Positions 53,493-61,460 of a stretch of 64,000 nt of DNA are shown piece by piece. The position numbers and the translations under genes are program-made. Each line of letters begins with the position of its first letter. Position 1 is the first letter of the stretch. The stretch is from NCBI GenBank assembly GCA_945621435.1, contig CALZBR010000011.1:1-64000 (forward strand), read 5' to 3'. Origin of the DNA: an uncultured Lachnospiraceae bacterium. Its GTDB lineage: Bacteria > Bacillota > Clostridia > Lachnospirales > Lachnospiraceae. The notes under the pieces were generated by a model, which searched no databases, had not been told where the DNA came from, and saw nothing but the letters and a program-made list of their open reading frames with translations.

Positions 53493-54248
53493 ATGAAGGT
53501 ATATCGCTGCCAGGATAGCCTGGAGAGTATATTTACTGCAATCTATTGTGCTTATGAAGAAAAATGTGTGCCTGAGGATACCTGTCTGGTTCTTCATGAA
53601 GAACCATTGCTGTTTGCGGAGGATGTGTGGGTCAAAGCGGATTGTACCAAGGTCATAAAGGTGATGGAGGCTCTCAAGCAACGCTTTGGTGAGGAGGACT
53701 ATTTGTTCCTGTGCCTTGCGTTGTCCTCAGGGGATGAAGATAAAGCGCAGGCTGTTTACCGGACGATTGCGCATGGTTTCAGGGGAAAATGCCATCCGGG
53801 ACATCTCTTTGACAGTCTGGCAGATGATTATGTGCTGAAAGCCTTTACTCTGGCCAGAAATGCTGAAAGAGAAGTCCATCATCTGAAGGGTTTCCTGCGT
53901 TTTCAGGAGTTGGAAAACGGAATCCTGTATGCTAAGATCGGTCCGGTAAACAATGTGGTTACCTTTTTGATGCCGCACTTTGCGGACCGGTTACCGGTAG
54001 AGGATTTTGTGATCTATGATGACAAAAGGAACTTTTTTGCCATACATCCGGTGGGAAAACAGTGGTATTTGCTTTCCGGGGAGAATTTGGAGGAGCCGGA
54101 GTTGAGATTTTCTGCCGCAGAAATTAAATATCGGGAGTTATTCTTACGGTTTTGCAGTTCAATTACGATACAAGAGAGGAAAAATACAGATTTACAGAGG
54201 AATCTGTGCCCCTTGAGGTTTCAGAAATATATGGTAGAATTTTCCTGA
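53493..54248 (+). CDS. TIGR03915 family putative DNA repair protein
   Basis: 251 aa. N-terminal YRCQDSLESIFTAIYCAYE and C-terminal SSITIQERKNTDLQRNLCPL with RFQKYMVEF match the DUF4130/TIGR03915 family, which pairs with the radical SAM protein and elsewhere occurs fused to UdgX-like uracil-DNA glycosylases. ATG 53493 with GGAGGAA. The partner ends 120 bases upstream. Function not established. Confidence 0.88.
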   Translation: MKVYRCQDSLESIFTAIYCAYEEKCVPEDTCLVLHEEPLLFAEDVWVKADCTKVIKVMEALKQRFGEEDYLFLCLALSSGDEDKAQAVYRTIAHGFRGKCHPGHLFDSLADDYVLKAFTLARNAEREVHHLKGFLRFQELENGILYAKIGPVNNVVTFLMPHFADRLPVEDFVIYDDKRNFFAIHPVGKQWYLLSGENLEEPELRFSAAEIKYRELFLRFCSSITIQERKNTDLQRNLCPLRFQKYMVEFS

Positions 54249-54403
54249 TTATACAACAAAATGTGATTTTACACATTATCGTAATAAAGAATATATTGTG
54301 CAAAATATATAAGAGCATAGTGCATTACATAGAATCGGAGTACAAATCATACAAATCTTTTTCAGGGTGTGCAGGATAGTACAAATCATGCAAAAAAAAT
54401 ACA

Positions 54404-54431
54404 TTTACTTTTGGTATTATTTGCATATAAT
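54404..54431 (+). promoter_or_regulatory. candidate promoter for the HPr-like gene
   Basis: TTTACT (54404-54409), 16-bp spacer, TATAAT (54426-54431). The -35 is weak. The 230-bp gap before the gene is AT-rich and holds nothing else recognisable. Confidence 0.45.
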
Positions 54432-54478
54432 TGTAAATTAAATAAAATAACATCTTAGAAAAAGAAAGGATGGTCAAT

Positions 54479-54703
54479 ATGGTCAAGTATATTCGCTTAA
54501 CACAAGATGATGTTCAGAGTTTTGTAAATGTAACCTCCAAATGTGATTTTGACATTGATATTTCCTATAATAGATATAAAGTAGATGCAAAATCATTTTT
54601 AGGAGTATACGGCATGGATTTTCAGAGACCTCTGAAGGTATCCTATGACGGATACAACCAGGAACTGGAAGAGCTGCTCAAGAAATTCGCTGTTGCCTGT
54701 TAA
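54479..54703 (+). CDS. HPr-like protein lacking the phospho-histidine
   Basis: 74 aa. The core DFDIDISYNRYKVDAKSFLG resembles the HPr segment around Ser46 (VDAKSILG), and the length fits HPr. The N-terminal active-site His loop (usually GxHARPA) is absent: the segment reads IRLTQDDVQSFVN. It therefore cannot carry phosphate in a sugar PTS and may be regulatory, like other HPr paralogues in Clostridia. ATG 54479 has AAAGGA; ATG 54470 is three codons earlier. Confidence 0.7.
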   Translation: MVKYIRLTQDDVQSFVNVTSKCDFDIDISYNRYKVDAKSFLGVYGMDFQRPLKVSYDGYNQELEELLKKFAVAC

Positions 54704-54757
54704 GAAATTCGAAGCAACAGGTTTGTTTGAAAGAAGAATCAGAACAATAAACGGAAG

Positions 54758-54802
54758 AACTCCCTGTGAGAGACAGATTACTGTCTTCATGGGGAGTTTT
54801 TC
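54758..54802 (+). terminator. terminator after the HPr-like gene
   Basis: AACTCCC/GGGGAGTT outer stem with inner AGACAG/CTGTCT, followed by TTTTTC. Confidence 0.85.
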
Positions 54803-54858
54803 TCTGCTCAGGCAAATATTCGTTTTTTGTTTATTTTTTGTATGTTTTTATATAGCAA

Positions 54859-54887
54859 TTGACATATACCATCCTGATTGATACACT
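54859..54887 (+). promoter_or_regulatory. promoter of the winged-HTH gene
   Basis: TTGACA (54859-54864), 17-bp spacer, TACACT (54882-54887), 31 bases before the ATG. Consensus -35. Confidence 0.75.
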
Positions 54888-54918
54888 AATCTCATAAATG
54901 AGAATAGTGGAGGGAGAT

Positions 54919-55356
54919 ATGAATAAACATACAACTCTTTTAGATCCTATCTCAAACCAGATTATCCGGCTGCTCAGGGTAAAAGGACCAATGACGGCGA
55001 AAGAATTATTGAAATCCAATCTCGATGTATCAAGGGCCACCCTATATAGAAAAATGGAGAAGATGCTATCGTTAGAGATAGTTGATGTTTCCGAGACTAA
55101 TATTGTGAGAGGACAGATAGAGAAAAAGTACTGTATCAAAGATTTCGCACCATCGGAGCAGAACGGTAACAGAGAGAGAGACGAATTGGTTATGCTAAAT
55201 TACAATGTTTCTCTTACCGACGAAGATTATAGTCAGATGATTAAAGATGTGATGACTGTGATAGACAAGTATCAAATGAAAAACAGTAAAGAAACGAAAG
55301 TCAGAAGTCTTTGTTTTCTGTCAACACCTGCGGAGGAGTTGGAAAATAAAGATTAA
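54919..55356 (+). CDS. winged helix-turn-helix regulator (ArsR-like fold)
   Basis: 145 aa. DPISNQIIRLLRVKGPMTAKEL with NLDVSRATLYRKMEKMLSLEI is a wHTH with the ArsR/HTH_20-like order. The C-terminal half is helical and may dimerise. ATG 54919 with GGAGGGAG. The regulated genes are unknown; the nuclease-helicase follows 69 bases downstream. Confidence 0.75.
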   Translation: MNKHTTLLDPISNQIIRLLRVKGPMTAKELLKSNLDVSRATLYRKMEKMLSLEIVDVSETNIVRGQIEKKYCIKDFAPSEQNGNRERDELVMLNYNVSLTDEDYSQMIKDVMTVIDKYQMKNSKETKVRSLCFLSTPAEELENKD

Positions 55357-55425
55357 CATTTGTGAAATAGAATTCGTTGCTGTGGATGTATAAGATTTTG
55401 TTAACAGAGGTGACAAAGGAGCATT

Positions 55426-58131
55426 ATGGCAGGAGATGAGACAAGGAAGAAAGTAAATATTGAAACAGGATCTTCCACGAGAAGAACACCTGCAGATAAT
55501 ACGGATACCAGGGTGGAAATGGCGCTTGGTGATATCCATATCTCGGTACGCGGATTGGTAGAATTTGTTCTGCGGCATGGAGACATTGATAACAGGCATC
55601 AGGTTTCACCGGACAGTGCCATGCAGGAAGGAAGCCGTATCCACCGGATGATCCAGAAGCGTATGGGAGGAGAGTATCAGCCGGAAGTTCCACTGAAAAT
55701 ATCCTTTGAAGAAGAGGGTTACACGTTGACGGTGGAGGGCAGGGCAGATGGTATCATTCATCAGGACGGCAGAGTCATTATCGACGAAATAAAAGGGACT
55801 TATCGGGATCCGGCAAGGCTCAGGGAGCCGGTACCGGAGCATATTGCACAGGCCAAATGCTACGCATACATCTATAGTTTACAGCAAAATCTTGAGGAGA
55901 TTCAGGTCAGAATGACCTATTGCCATATTCCCACCGAAGATTTGAGGTATTTTTATGGGGACTATACCTTTCAGGAGCTGGAAGAATGGTTTCTGCAGTT
56001 GATTGCTGCATATCGAAAGTGGGCAGATTATGCTTGGAAATGGAAGGGGCTCAGACAGGCTTCCATTATCGGACTGCAGTTTCCTTTTCCTTATCGCGAG
56101 GGTCAGGGTGATTTAGTCGGAGCGGTGTACAGAACCATATATCACAAAAAAAAGCTGTTTCTGGAGGCACCTACGGGTGTCGGCAAGACGATATCTACGG
56201 TCTATCCTGCGATTCAGGCCATGGGACAGGGAATGGGAGAGCGGCTGTTCTATCTTACGGCCAAAACCATTACTCGAACAGTCGCAGAAGATACCATTGA
56301 ATTACTCAGGGAAAAAGGACTCAGGTTTAAAAGCGTTATTCTTACGGCAAAAGAGAAAATATGTTTTATGGAAGAAACACAGTGCAATCCGGAGTATTGT
56401 CCTTATGCAAGAGGTCATTATGATAGAATCAATTCTGCTATTTATGATTTGCTGACCTCCAGTGAGAGTTTTAGCAGGGAAAAGATTGAAGAATATGCTC
56501 AAAAGCACCGGGTTTGTCCCTTTGAAATGTGTCTGGATATGAGTCTGTTTGCAGATGCTGTTATCTGTGATTATAATTATCTGTTTAATCCGCACGTCTA
56601 TTTGAAACGGTTCTTCGGAGAGGGAGTGAATGGCAGCTATCTCTTCCTGATTGACGAGGCACACAATCTGTTAGAGCGCGGTAGAGAAATGTACAGTGCC
56701 GTTTTGTGGAAGGAACAATTCCTGGAGTTGCGCAGAGAATTGAAAAAGACAATAGTGTCAGAAGTGACGATTGCTAAGAAATCCAAGCAAGTGGAGGGGC
56801 AATTGACACTTGATATGACATCGGATTCAACAGAGCTGCTCAAAGATTCAGAGGATAACTGGGATGAAGAAACAGATGTTATTGAAAATAATAACCTTGA
56901 TTATGAGAAAACTTTGAAGGGGAAAAACCAGGGAAGAAGTACACTGGTTCGTCAGGGATATGCGGATAAGATTATATACCATCTGGAAAGGTGTAATAAA
57001 GAAATGCTGGCAATGAAGCGGGAATGCGAGCAGGCAAATGTCGTTCAGGAGATTGATTCCCTGATTCAACCCTTGCTCAGGCTTCAGAGTGCAATGGATG
57101 ATTATCTTGAAGAACAGGAAGAGGAGCAGCTTCCGGTAAGAGATTACCTGTTGGATTTTTACTTTGAAGTAAACCATTTCCTGCAGATTTATGAATTGGT
57201 TGACGATAATTATGTGAAATATTCCCAGATGTGTGACGATGGCAGTTTCATGGTAAAGCTTTTTTGTGTGAATCCCGCGGAAAACCTGCGCCGGTGTATG
57301 CAGCGTGGGCGAAGCACCATTCTTTTTTCTGCTACCTTTCTGCCCATACAATACTATAAGAAGCTTCTGGGCGGTGAGGTGGAAGATTATGAAATCTACG
57401 CAAAATCGGTATTCCATCAAGAAAAACGCATGTTATTGATTGCCGAGGATGTGACTAGTAAGTATTCCAGACGCTCACAAAATGAATACCGAAATATTGC
57501 CCGTTATATCGAAGAAATCGTGAAAAACAGGCATGGTAATTATATGGTATTTTGTCCCTCATACAGCTTCCTGCAGATCATCTATCAGATTTATACGGAG
57601 GAATATGGCGGGGAACAGAGGGAATGTATAATTCAAAGTGAAGCTATGAGTGAGGAGGAAAGAGAAAGCTTCCTGGGACGTTTCAGAGGCAATGCTGAGC
57701 TCGATTTACAGGCAGATATAGCGATGGAGATTGAAGAGGAAGATACCGTATTGATTGGCTTCTGTGTTCTCGGCGGCATCTTTAGCGAAGGAATCGATCT
57801 GAAGAAGGACAGCCTGATAGGTGCTATCATTGTTGGCACAGGTCTGCCCCAGGTATGCTTTGAGAGAGAACTGTTGAAAGGTTATTTTGAGGATGGAGGG
57901 GAGAATGGGTTTGATTATTCCTATCGATACCCGGGAATGAATAAGGTGCTTCAGGCGGCAGGCAGAGTGATCAGAACAGTAGAGGATGTGGGAATCATTG
58001 CCCTCCTGGACGAGCGGTTTTTACAGCCAGCTTATCGTAGAATGTTTCCCAGAGAGTGGGAACAGTTTGAAATTGTCAGGTTGGATACGGTTTCAAAACG
58101 GGTGGAACGTTTTTGGGATGAATGGCTCTAA
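55426..58131 (+). CDS. XPD/DinG-type helicase with N-terminal PD-(D/E)XK nuclease domain
   Basis: 901 aa. The N-terminal part (about 40-160) shows a Cas4/PD-(D/E)XK-like core: VEGRADGII, VIIDEIKGTYRD and HIAQAKCYAYIY. The superfamily 2 helicase has Walker A APTGVGKT (near 248), LIDEAHNLLERG (near 409) and QAAGRVIRTVEDVG (motif VI, near 843). Four cysteines around 311-375 (KICFMEETQC, EYCPYA, VCPFEMC) fit the XPD-family Fe-S cluster. RBS AAAGGAGC. Predicted role: 5'-3' DNA unwinding coupled to cleavage in repair. Confidence 0.9.
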   Translation: MAGDETRKKVNIETGSSTRRTPADNTDTRVEMALGDIHISVRGLVEFVLRHGDIDNRHQVSPDSAMQEGSRIHRMIQKRMGGEYQPEVPLKISFEEEGYTLTVEGRADGIIHQDGRVIIDEIKGTYRDPARLREPVPEHIAQAKCYAYIYSLQQNLEEIQVRMTYCHIPTEDLRYFYGDYTFQELEEWFLQLIAAYRKWADYAWKWKGLRQASIIGLQFPFPYREGQGDLVGAVYRTIYHKKKLFLEAPTGVGKTISTVYPAIQAMGQGMGERLFYLTAKTITRTVAEDTIELLREKGLRFKSVILTAKEKICFMEETQCNPEYCPYARGHYDRINSAIYDLLTSSESFSREKIEEYAQKHRVCPFEMCLDMSLFADAVICDYNYLFNPHVYLKRFFGEGVNGSYLFLIDEAHNLLERGREMYSAVLWKEQFLELRRELKKTIVSEVTIAKKSKQVEGQLTLDMTSDSTELLKDSEDNWDEETDVIENNNLDYEKTLKGKNQGRSTLVRQGYADKIIYHLERCNKEMLAMKRECEQANVVQEIDSLIQPLLRLQSAMDDYLEEQEEEQLPVRDYLLDFYFEVNHFLQIYELVDDNYVKYSQMCDDGSFMVKLFCVNPAENLRRCMQRGRSTILFSATFLPIQYYKKLLGGEVEDYEIYAKSVFHQEKRMLLIAEDVTSKYSRRSQNEYRNIARYIEEIVKNRHGNYMVFCPSYSFLQIIYQIYTEEYGGEQRECIIQSEAMSEEERESFLGRFRGNAELDLQADIAMEIEEEDTVLIGFCVLGGIFSEGIDLKKDSLIGAIIVGTGLPQVCFERELLKGYFEDGGENGFDYSYRYPGMNKVLQAAGRVIRTVEDVGIIALLDERFLQPAYRRMFPREWEQFEIVRLDTVSKRVERFWDEWL

Positions 58132-58355
58132 ATTGATGTAGATGACGTCATTTTCATCTAATATGACACATGTGTATATGTGGATAACTCTGTGGAATAT
58201 CCAAAATAATCAAGTAAATATGAGAAAAATCTGACATTCACGTATAAAATGAAAAATGCAAGAAATATGCAAGTTAGAAATGGAGCGTCATGTCAACACG
58301 CAGGTAGTTTAATAATAATAACACGCGTAATGTAAACAGGAATCTTAAATAAATG

Positions 58356-58384
58356 TTGACATATAATATTATACGGCGTATAGT
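58356..58384 (+). promoter_or_regulatory. promoter of the PadR-DUF1700-DUF4097 operon
   Basis: TTGACA (58356-58361), 17-bp spacer, TATAGT (58379-58384). The spacer and -10 are covered by the left arm of a large inverted repeat. Confidence 0.85.
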
Positions 58385-58420
58385 ATCGATGTACGGATGC
58401 TATATGCCGTATAATATTAT
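58363..58420. promoter_or_regulatory. PadR operator: 21-bp inverted repeat over the promoter
   Basis: Left arm ATAATATTATACGGCGTATAG (58363-58383) and right arm (58400-58420) are inverted copies with one mismatch; each contains the smaller palindrome TATAATATTATA. Placement over the -10 and start region points to autorepression by the PadR protein encoded next. Confidence 0.75.
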
Positions 58421-58440
58421 ACAGAAAAGAGGCTAGATAT

Positions 58441-58764
58441 ATGGTTTTTAACACAGGAGCCACACTCCTGGATGCCATAGTGCTTGCGGTAGTGTCAAAG
58501 GAACCGGAGGGTACCTACGGTTATAAGATCACACAGGACGTCCGGCAGGTTATTGAGCTGTCGGAATCCACACTTTATCCGGTTCTTCGGAGACTGCAGA
58601 AGGATGAATGTCTGGAGGTATATGACTTGGAATGCGGGGGACGAAACAGGAGATATTACAGAGTCACTGCCAGAGGATGGGCACAGCTTAGTCTGTACAA
58701 GAGTGAGTGGCAGAGCTATTCGGAGAAAATCACAGGACTTTTTGAGGGGAGGATTGAAAAATGA
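58441..58764 (+). CDS. PadR family transcriptional regulator
   Basis: 107 aa. The wHTH has the PadR signature: TLLDAIVLAVVSKEPEGTYG, YKITQDV and ELSESTLYPVLRRLQKDECL, then GRNRRYYRVTARG. It probably represses its own operon through the inverted repeat upstream. Overlaps the next gene by 4 bases. Confidence 0.93.
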   Translation: MVFNTGATLLDAIVLAVVSKEPEGTYGYKITQDVRQVIELSESTLYPVLRRLQKDECLEVYDLECGGRNRRYYRVTARGWAQLSLYKSEWQSYSEKITGLFEGRIEK

Positions 58765-59492
58765 ACAGAGAGGAATTCCTGATGCGGCTGGAGGGGATGC
58801 TTCAGAGCATTTCTCCGACGGAGAAAGAGGAAGTACTACAGTATTACAGGGATTATTTTGAGGATGCAGGTCCGGAAAATGAACAGTCGGTGATTGAGGC
58901 ATTGGGGAATCCCGCCGATATTGCGGAGAATATAAAGAAGGATTTGCAGGGAGACGATGGGAGCAGGGCAACAGCCTCAGACCATGCGGTAATGGAATAT
59001 GGCAGTCCGGAAGCCTGCGAACGGGACAATTACAATGGCAGTCCGAAAGCCGGTGAACGGGGCAATTACTATGACAGCCGGACGTCACATGCTGATACGG
59101 GATACAGAGAACCGGTACCGGCGGAGAAGAGAATGCCCGGGTGGGCAATCGTGTTGCTGACTCTGCTGATCGTGTTTGCATCACCGGTTCTGATCGGACT
59201 TCTGGGAGTCCTTTTTGGACTGCTGGTTACCTGGTTTGCGCTGATTTTCAGCTTTGGGGTGACAGCTGTAGCTCTCTTTGCAGTGTTGTTTGTGTTGATT
59301 ATTGTGGGTGCCATGTGTGTCACCCTGGATCCGCTTGTGGGGCTGGCGCTGGCAGGAGGCGGGTTGATCTGTGGCGGAATCGGACTGCTGTTCCTGATGC
59401 TGACCGTAGCTATGGCCGGTATTCTGACTCCCGGGATTTTCAGTGGTCTCGGATGGTTATTTGGGAGAAGAAAGAAGGGTAAGACAGTATGA
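58761..59492 (+). CDS. DUF1700 (HAAS-type) membrane protein
   Basis: 243 aa. N-terminal cytosolic helical domain (MNREEFLMRLEGMLQSIS, YYRDYFEDA, EALGNPADIAENI) followed by a Gly/Ser/Asp-rich linker with NYNGSPKAGERGNYYDS-like near repeats, then four membrane helices. This domain pairs with PadR regulators and DUF4097 proteins in many Bacillota. Predicted sensor or assembly partner. Overlaps both neighbours by 4 bases. Confidence 0.88.
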   Translation: MNREEFLMRLEGMLQSISPTEKEEVLQYYRDYFEDAGPENEQSVIEALGNPADIAENIKKDLQGDDGSRATASDHAVMEYGSPEACERDNYNGSPKAGERGNYYDSRTSHADTGYREPVPAEKRMPGWAIVLLTLLIVFASPVLIGLLGVLFGLLVTWFALIFSFGVTAVALFAVLFVLIIVGAMCVTLDPLVGLALAGGGLICGGIGLLFLMLTVAMAGILTPGIFSGLGWLFGRRKKGKTV

Positions 59493-60385
59493 AAAGGTTT
59501 ATGAGAAACTGTGCCATTGTTGCATTGGTTATGATTGTACTTGGATTTGGGCTGGCTCTTGCCGCCGGAACCATCAGGGGGAAAACAGTGATTTCCCAGG
59601 TGGTGGAAAAGGTTACGGGAGGCCGGGTTCATGTCAATCTGGAGAATTGGGGAGACTTTGGTGTCACCGTGGGAGAAAAGCTGAATTTAGTGAATTATAA
59701 TATTGAGGACAGCATCAGTTTCAACACCGCCTATGAGGTTCGCACCGGGGATGTGGAAAAATACGAACTCACAGGCGAAATCGAGGGCCTGTATATTGAA
59801 GCCGGCGGCTGCACGCTGGAGACCGAAGCTTCGGAGGACGGAGCCTTTTATATAGAAGCGGAAAATATCGGTAAGTTCCAGGGCTATGTGGAGAATGGTG
59901 TGCTTTGCATCAGAACTACCGTCAGCAGCGGAACCTGGAATGCATTAAATGGCGGAAAAGTCAAACTCTATCTACCCCGGGAATATCCATTGGATAAAGC
60001 AGAAATAGAGCTGGGTGCCGGAGCCATGCAGCTGAATGATATGGAAGCAAAGCAGTTTCTGATTAATGTAGGCGCAGGTGAGATGAGTATTTCCGGAGTA
60101 AAAGCAGACAACATGGAGTTGTCCGTGGGGATGGGCAGTGTTGTGGTAAAGGGTGTGGTCACCGGCAACCTCAAGGCTGAGTGTTCCATGGGAAGTGTGG
60201 AAATGCTACTGGAAGGCAGCAGAAAGGACTTCAATTATCAGCTGCAGTGCGCCATGGGCTCCATTGAACTGGAAAATGACAAGTACGAGGGACTTTCCCA
60301 GACCAAAGAGATAGACAACGGAGCAGCGAAAAGATTGGAAGTTGACTGCTCCATGGGGAGTGTAAATATCCGGTTTACAAAATAA
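59489..60385 (+). CDS. DUF4097 beta-helix envelope protein
   Basis: 298 aa. One N-terminal membrane helix (IVALVMIVLGFGLALAAG) is followed by an extended repetitive beta structure (AEIELGAGAMQLNDM, INVGAGEMSISGV, LSVGMGSVVVKG, CSMGSVEM), typical of DUF4097/LiaG-like proteins. It is likely anchored outside the membrane. Last gene of the PadR operon; the operon type is associated with envelope stress in Bacillota. Confidence 0.87.
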   Translation: MKRFMRNCAIVALVMIVLGFGLALAAGTIRGKTVISQVVEKVTGGRVHVNLENWGDFGVTVGEKLNLVNYNIEDSISFNTAYEVRTGDVEKYELTGEIEGLYIEAGGCTLETEASEDGAFYIEAENIGKFQGYVENGVLCIRTTVSSGTWNALNGGKVKLYLPREYPLDKAEIELGAGAMQLNDMEAKQFLINVGAGEMSISGVKADNMELSVGMGSVVVKGVVTGNLKAECSMGSVEMLLEGSRKDFNYQLQCAMGSIELENDKYEGLSQTKEIDNGAAKRLEVDCSMGSVNIRFTK

Positions 60386-60426
60386 AGGGGATAGGCTACA
60401 AAAAAGATTGCACCATATGCAATGAG

Positions 60427-61281
60427 TCATTCGTCATCCGATACATGTTTCCGATATTCCGTCGGCGACATCTGCATGCGTGTTTTGAACTGTCGCATAA
60501 AATGCAGATCGCATTTATAGCCGCACATTCCGGCAATCTGAGTGATGGGAAGGTCGGTGGTGGAGAGCAGATATTTGGAATGTTCGATACGACTCCGGAT
60601 GACATCGTTTATTACACTGATTCCGAAGATTTCTTTATACAAATGTTGAAAATAGGACTTGCTCATGGAAAGCTGATGGGCAAGTCCTTCCACGTTCCAG
60701 TCATGGTAGGGCATGTTGTAGATTTTGGAACGAAGAATGGACATCTTATCATAGTAGGAATTGGCGCTCTCATTGCCTGCGGGATGCAGCTTCTCACTGA
60801 GCTTGATAAAAAACAGTCTCAGGTAAAGAGAGATGGAATCCTCCCTGTGATGATTGGAGGAATACTTCTCGTAACACATATTCTTGATGATCAGAGACAA
60901 TCCGTTCAGATCACCGATGGGGATGACGTTGTCAAAGGGGATGTTCAGCTCCTCCAGAAAGCGCAGGTCTTCGCCGGACATATCAAAATGAAACCAATCG
61001 TTTGCAAACGATATATCACAGGCCTGATAGAACTGCGGAGTGCCTTTTTTATATAAAATAAAGGAGTTGGGCCTGGCCACGGAGTCTGTGCCCCGGAAGG
61101 TGAAAACAGCGGGAGTCTTCAACAGAAGGAGAAGGTAATCACCCGAGCCGGTGGGGCGACAAATCTTAAAATCTGCATCGTGACAATGATTGTAGCCGAT
61201 ATTATTGATATGCAAAGCAGGCACCTCCCGAGGATATGATAGTATTAATCTATCTGATTCCCGGCTGAAAATCAAGTGCAT
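60427..61281 (-). CDS. AraC family transcriptional regulator
   Basis: 284 aa. An N-terminal cupin-like ligand domain (RPTGSGDYLLLLLKTPAVFTF, FILYKKGTPQFYQ) is followed by the C-terminal AraC double HTH (SMSKSYFQHLYKEIFGISVI, ITQIAGMCGYKCDLHFMRQF, MSPTEYRKH). It is divergent from the arabinofuranosidase gene and probably activates it in response to arabinose or an oligosaccharide. Start taken at ATG 61281; TTG 61329 is possible. Confidence 0.9.
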   Translation of the reverse strand: MHLIFSRESDRLILSYPREVPALHINNIGYNHCHDADFKICRPTGSGDYLLLLLKTPAVFTFRGTDSVARPNSFILYKKGTPQFYQACDISFANDWFHFDMSGEDLRFLEELNIPFDNVIPIGDLNGLSLIIKNMCYEKYSSNHHREDSISLYLRLFFIKLSEKLHPAGNESANSYYDKMSILRSKIYNMPYHDWNVEGLAHQLSMSKSYFQHLYKEIFGISVINDVIRSRIEHSKYLLSTTDLPITQIAGMCGYKCDLHFMRQFKTRMQMSPTEYRKHVSDDE

Positions 61282-61386
61282 TTCTTCCCGAAAATACAAA
61301 GAATACGAAATAAAAGCATGAGAAATCAATTCCGAAATAAAGAAAATAAAAAGCAGAATATGTCAGTAATCTTGCATGATAAGTCA

Positions 61387-61416
61387 TTGCAAAAAGAAGA
61401 ACGGATTCACTATAAT
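61387..61416 (+). promoter_or_regulatory. promoter of the arabinofuranosidase gene
   Basis: TTGCAA (61387-61392), 18-bp spacer, TATAAT (61411-61416), 44 bases before the GTG start. Confidence 0.7.
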
Positions 61417-61460
61417 CTACTCATAGAACCGTATGAAACCAATTACAGGAGGGTAACTCA

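Noticed and set aside
58179-58187. Perfect DnaA box (TTATCCACA on the minus strand) in the gap before the PadR operon
   Set aside because: Only one perfect copy, with no cluster, no AT-rich unwinding element tied to it and no dnaA/dnaN nearby, so not an origin.
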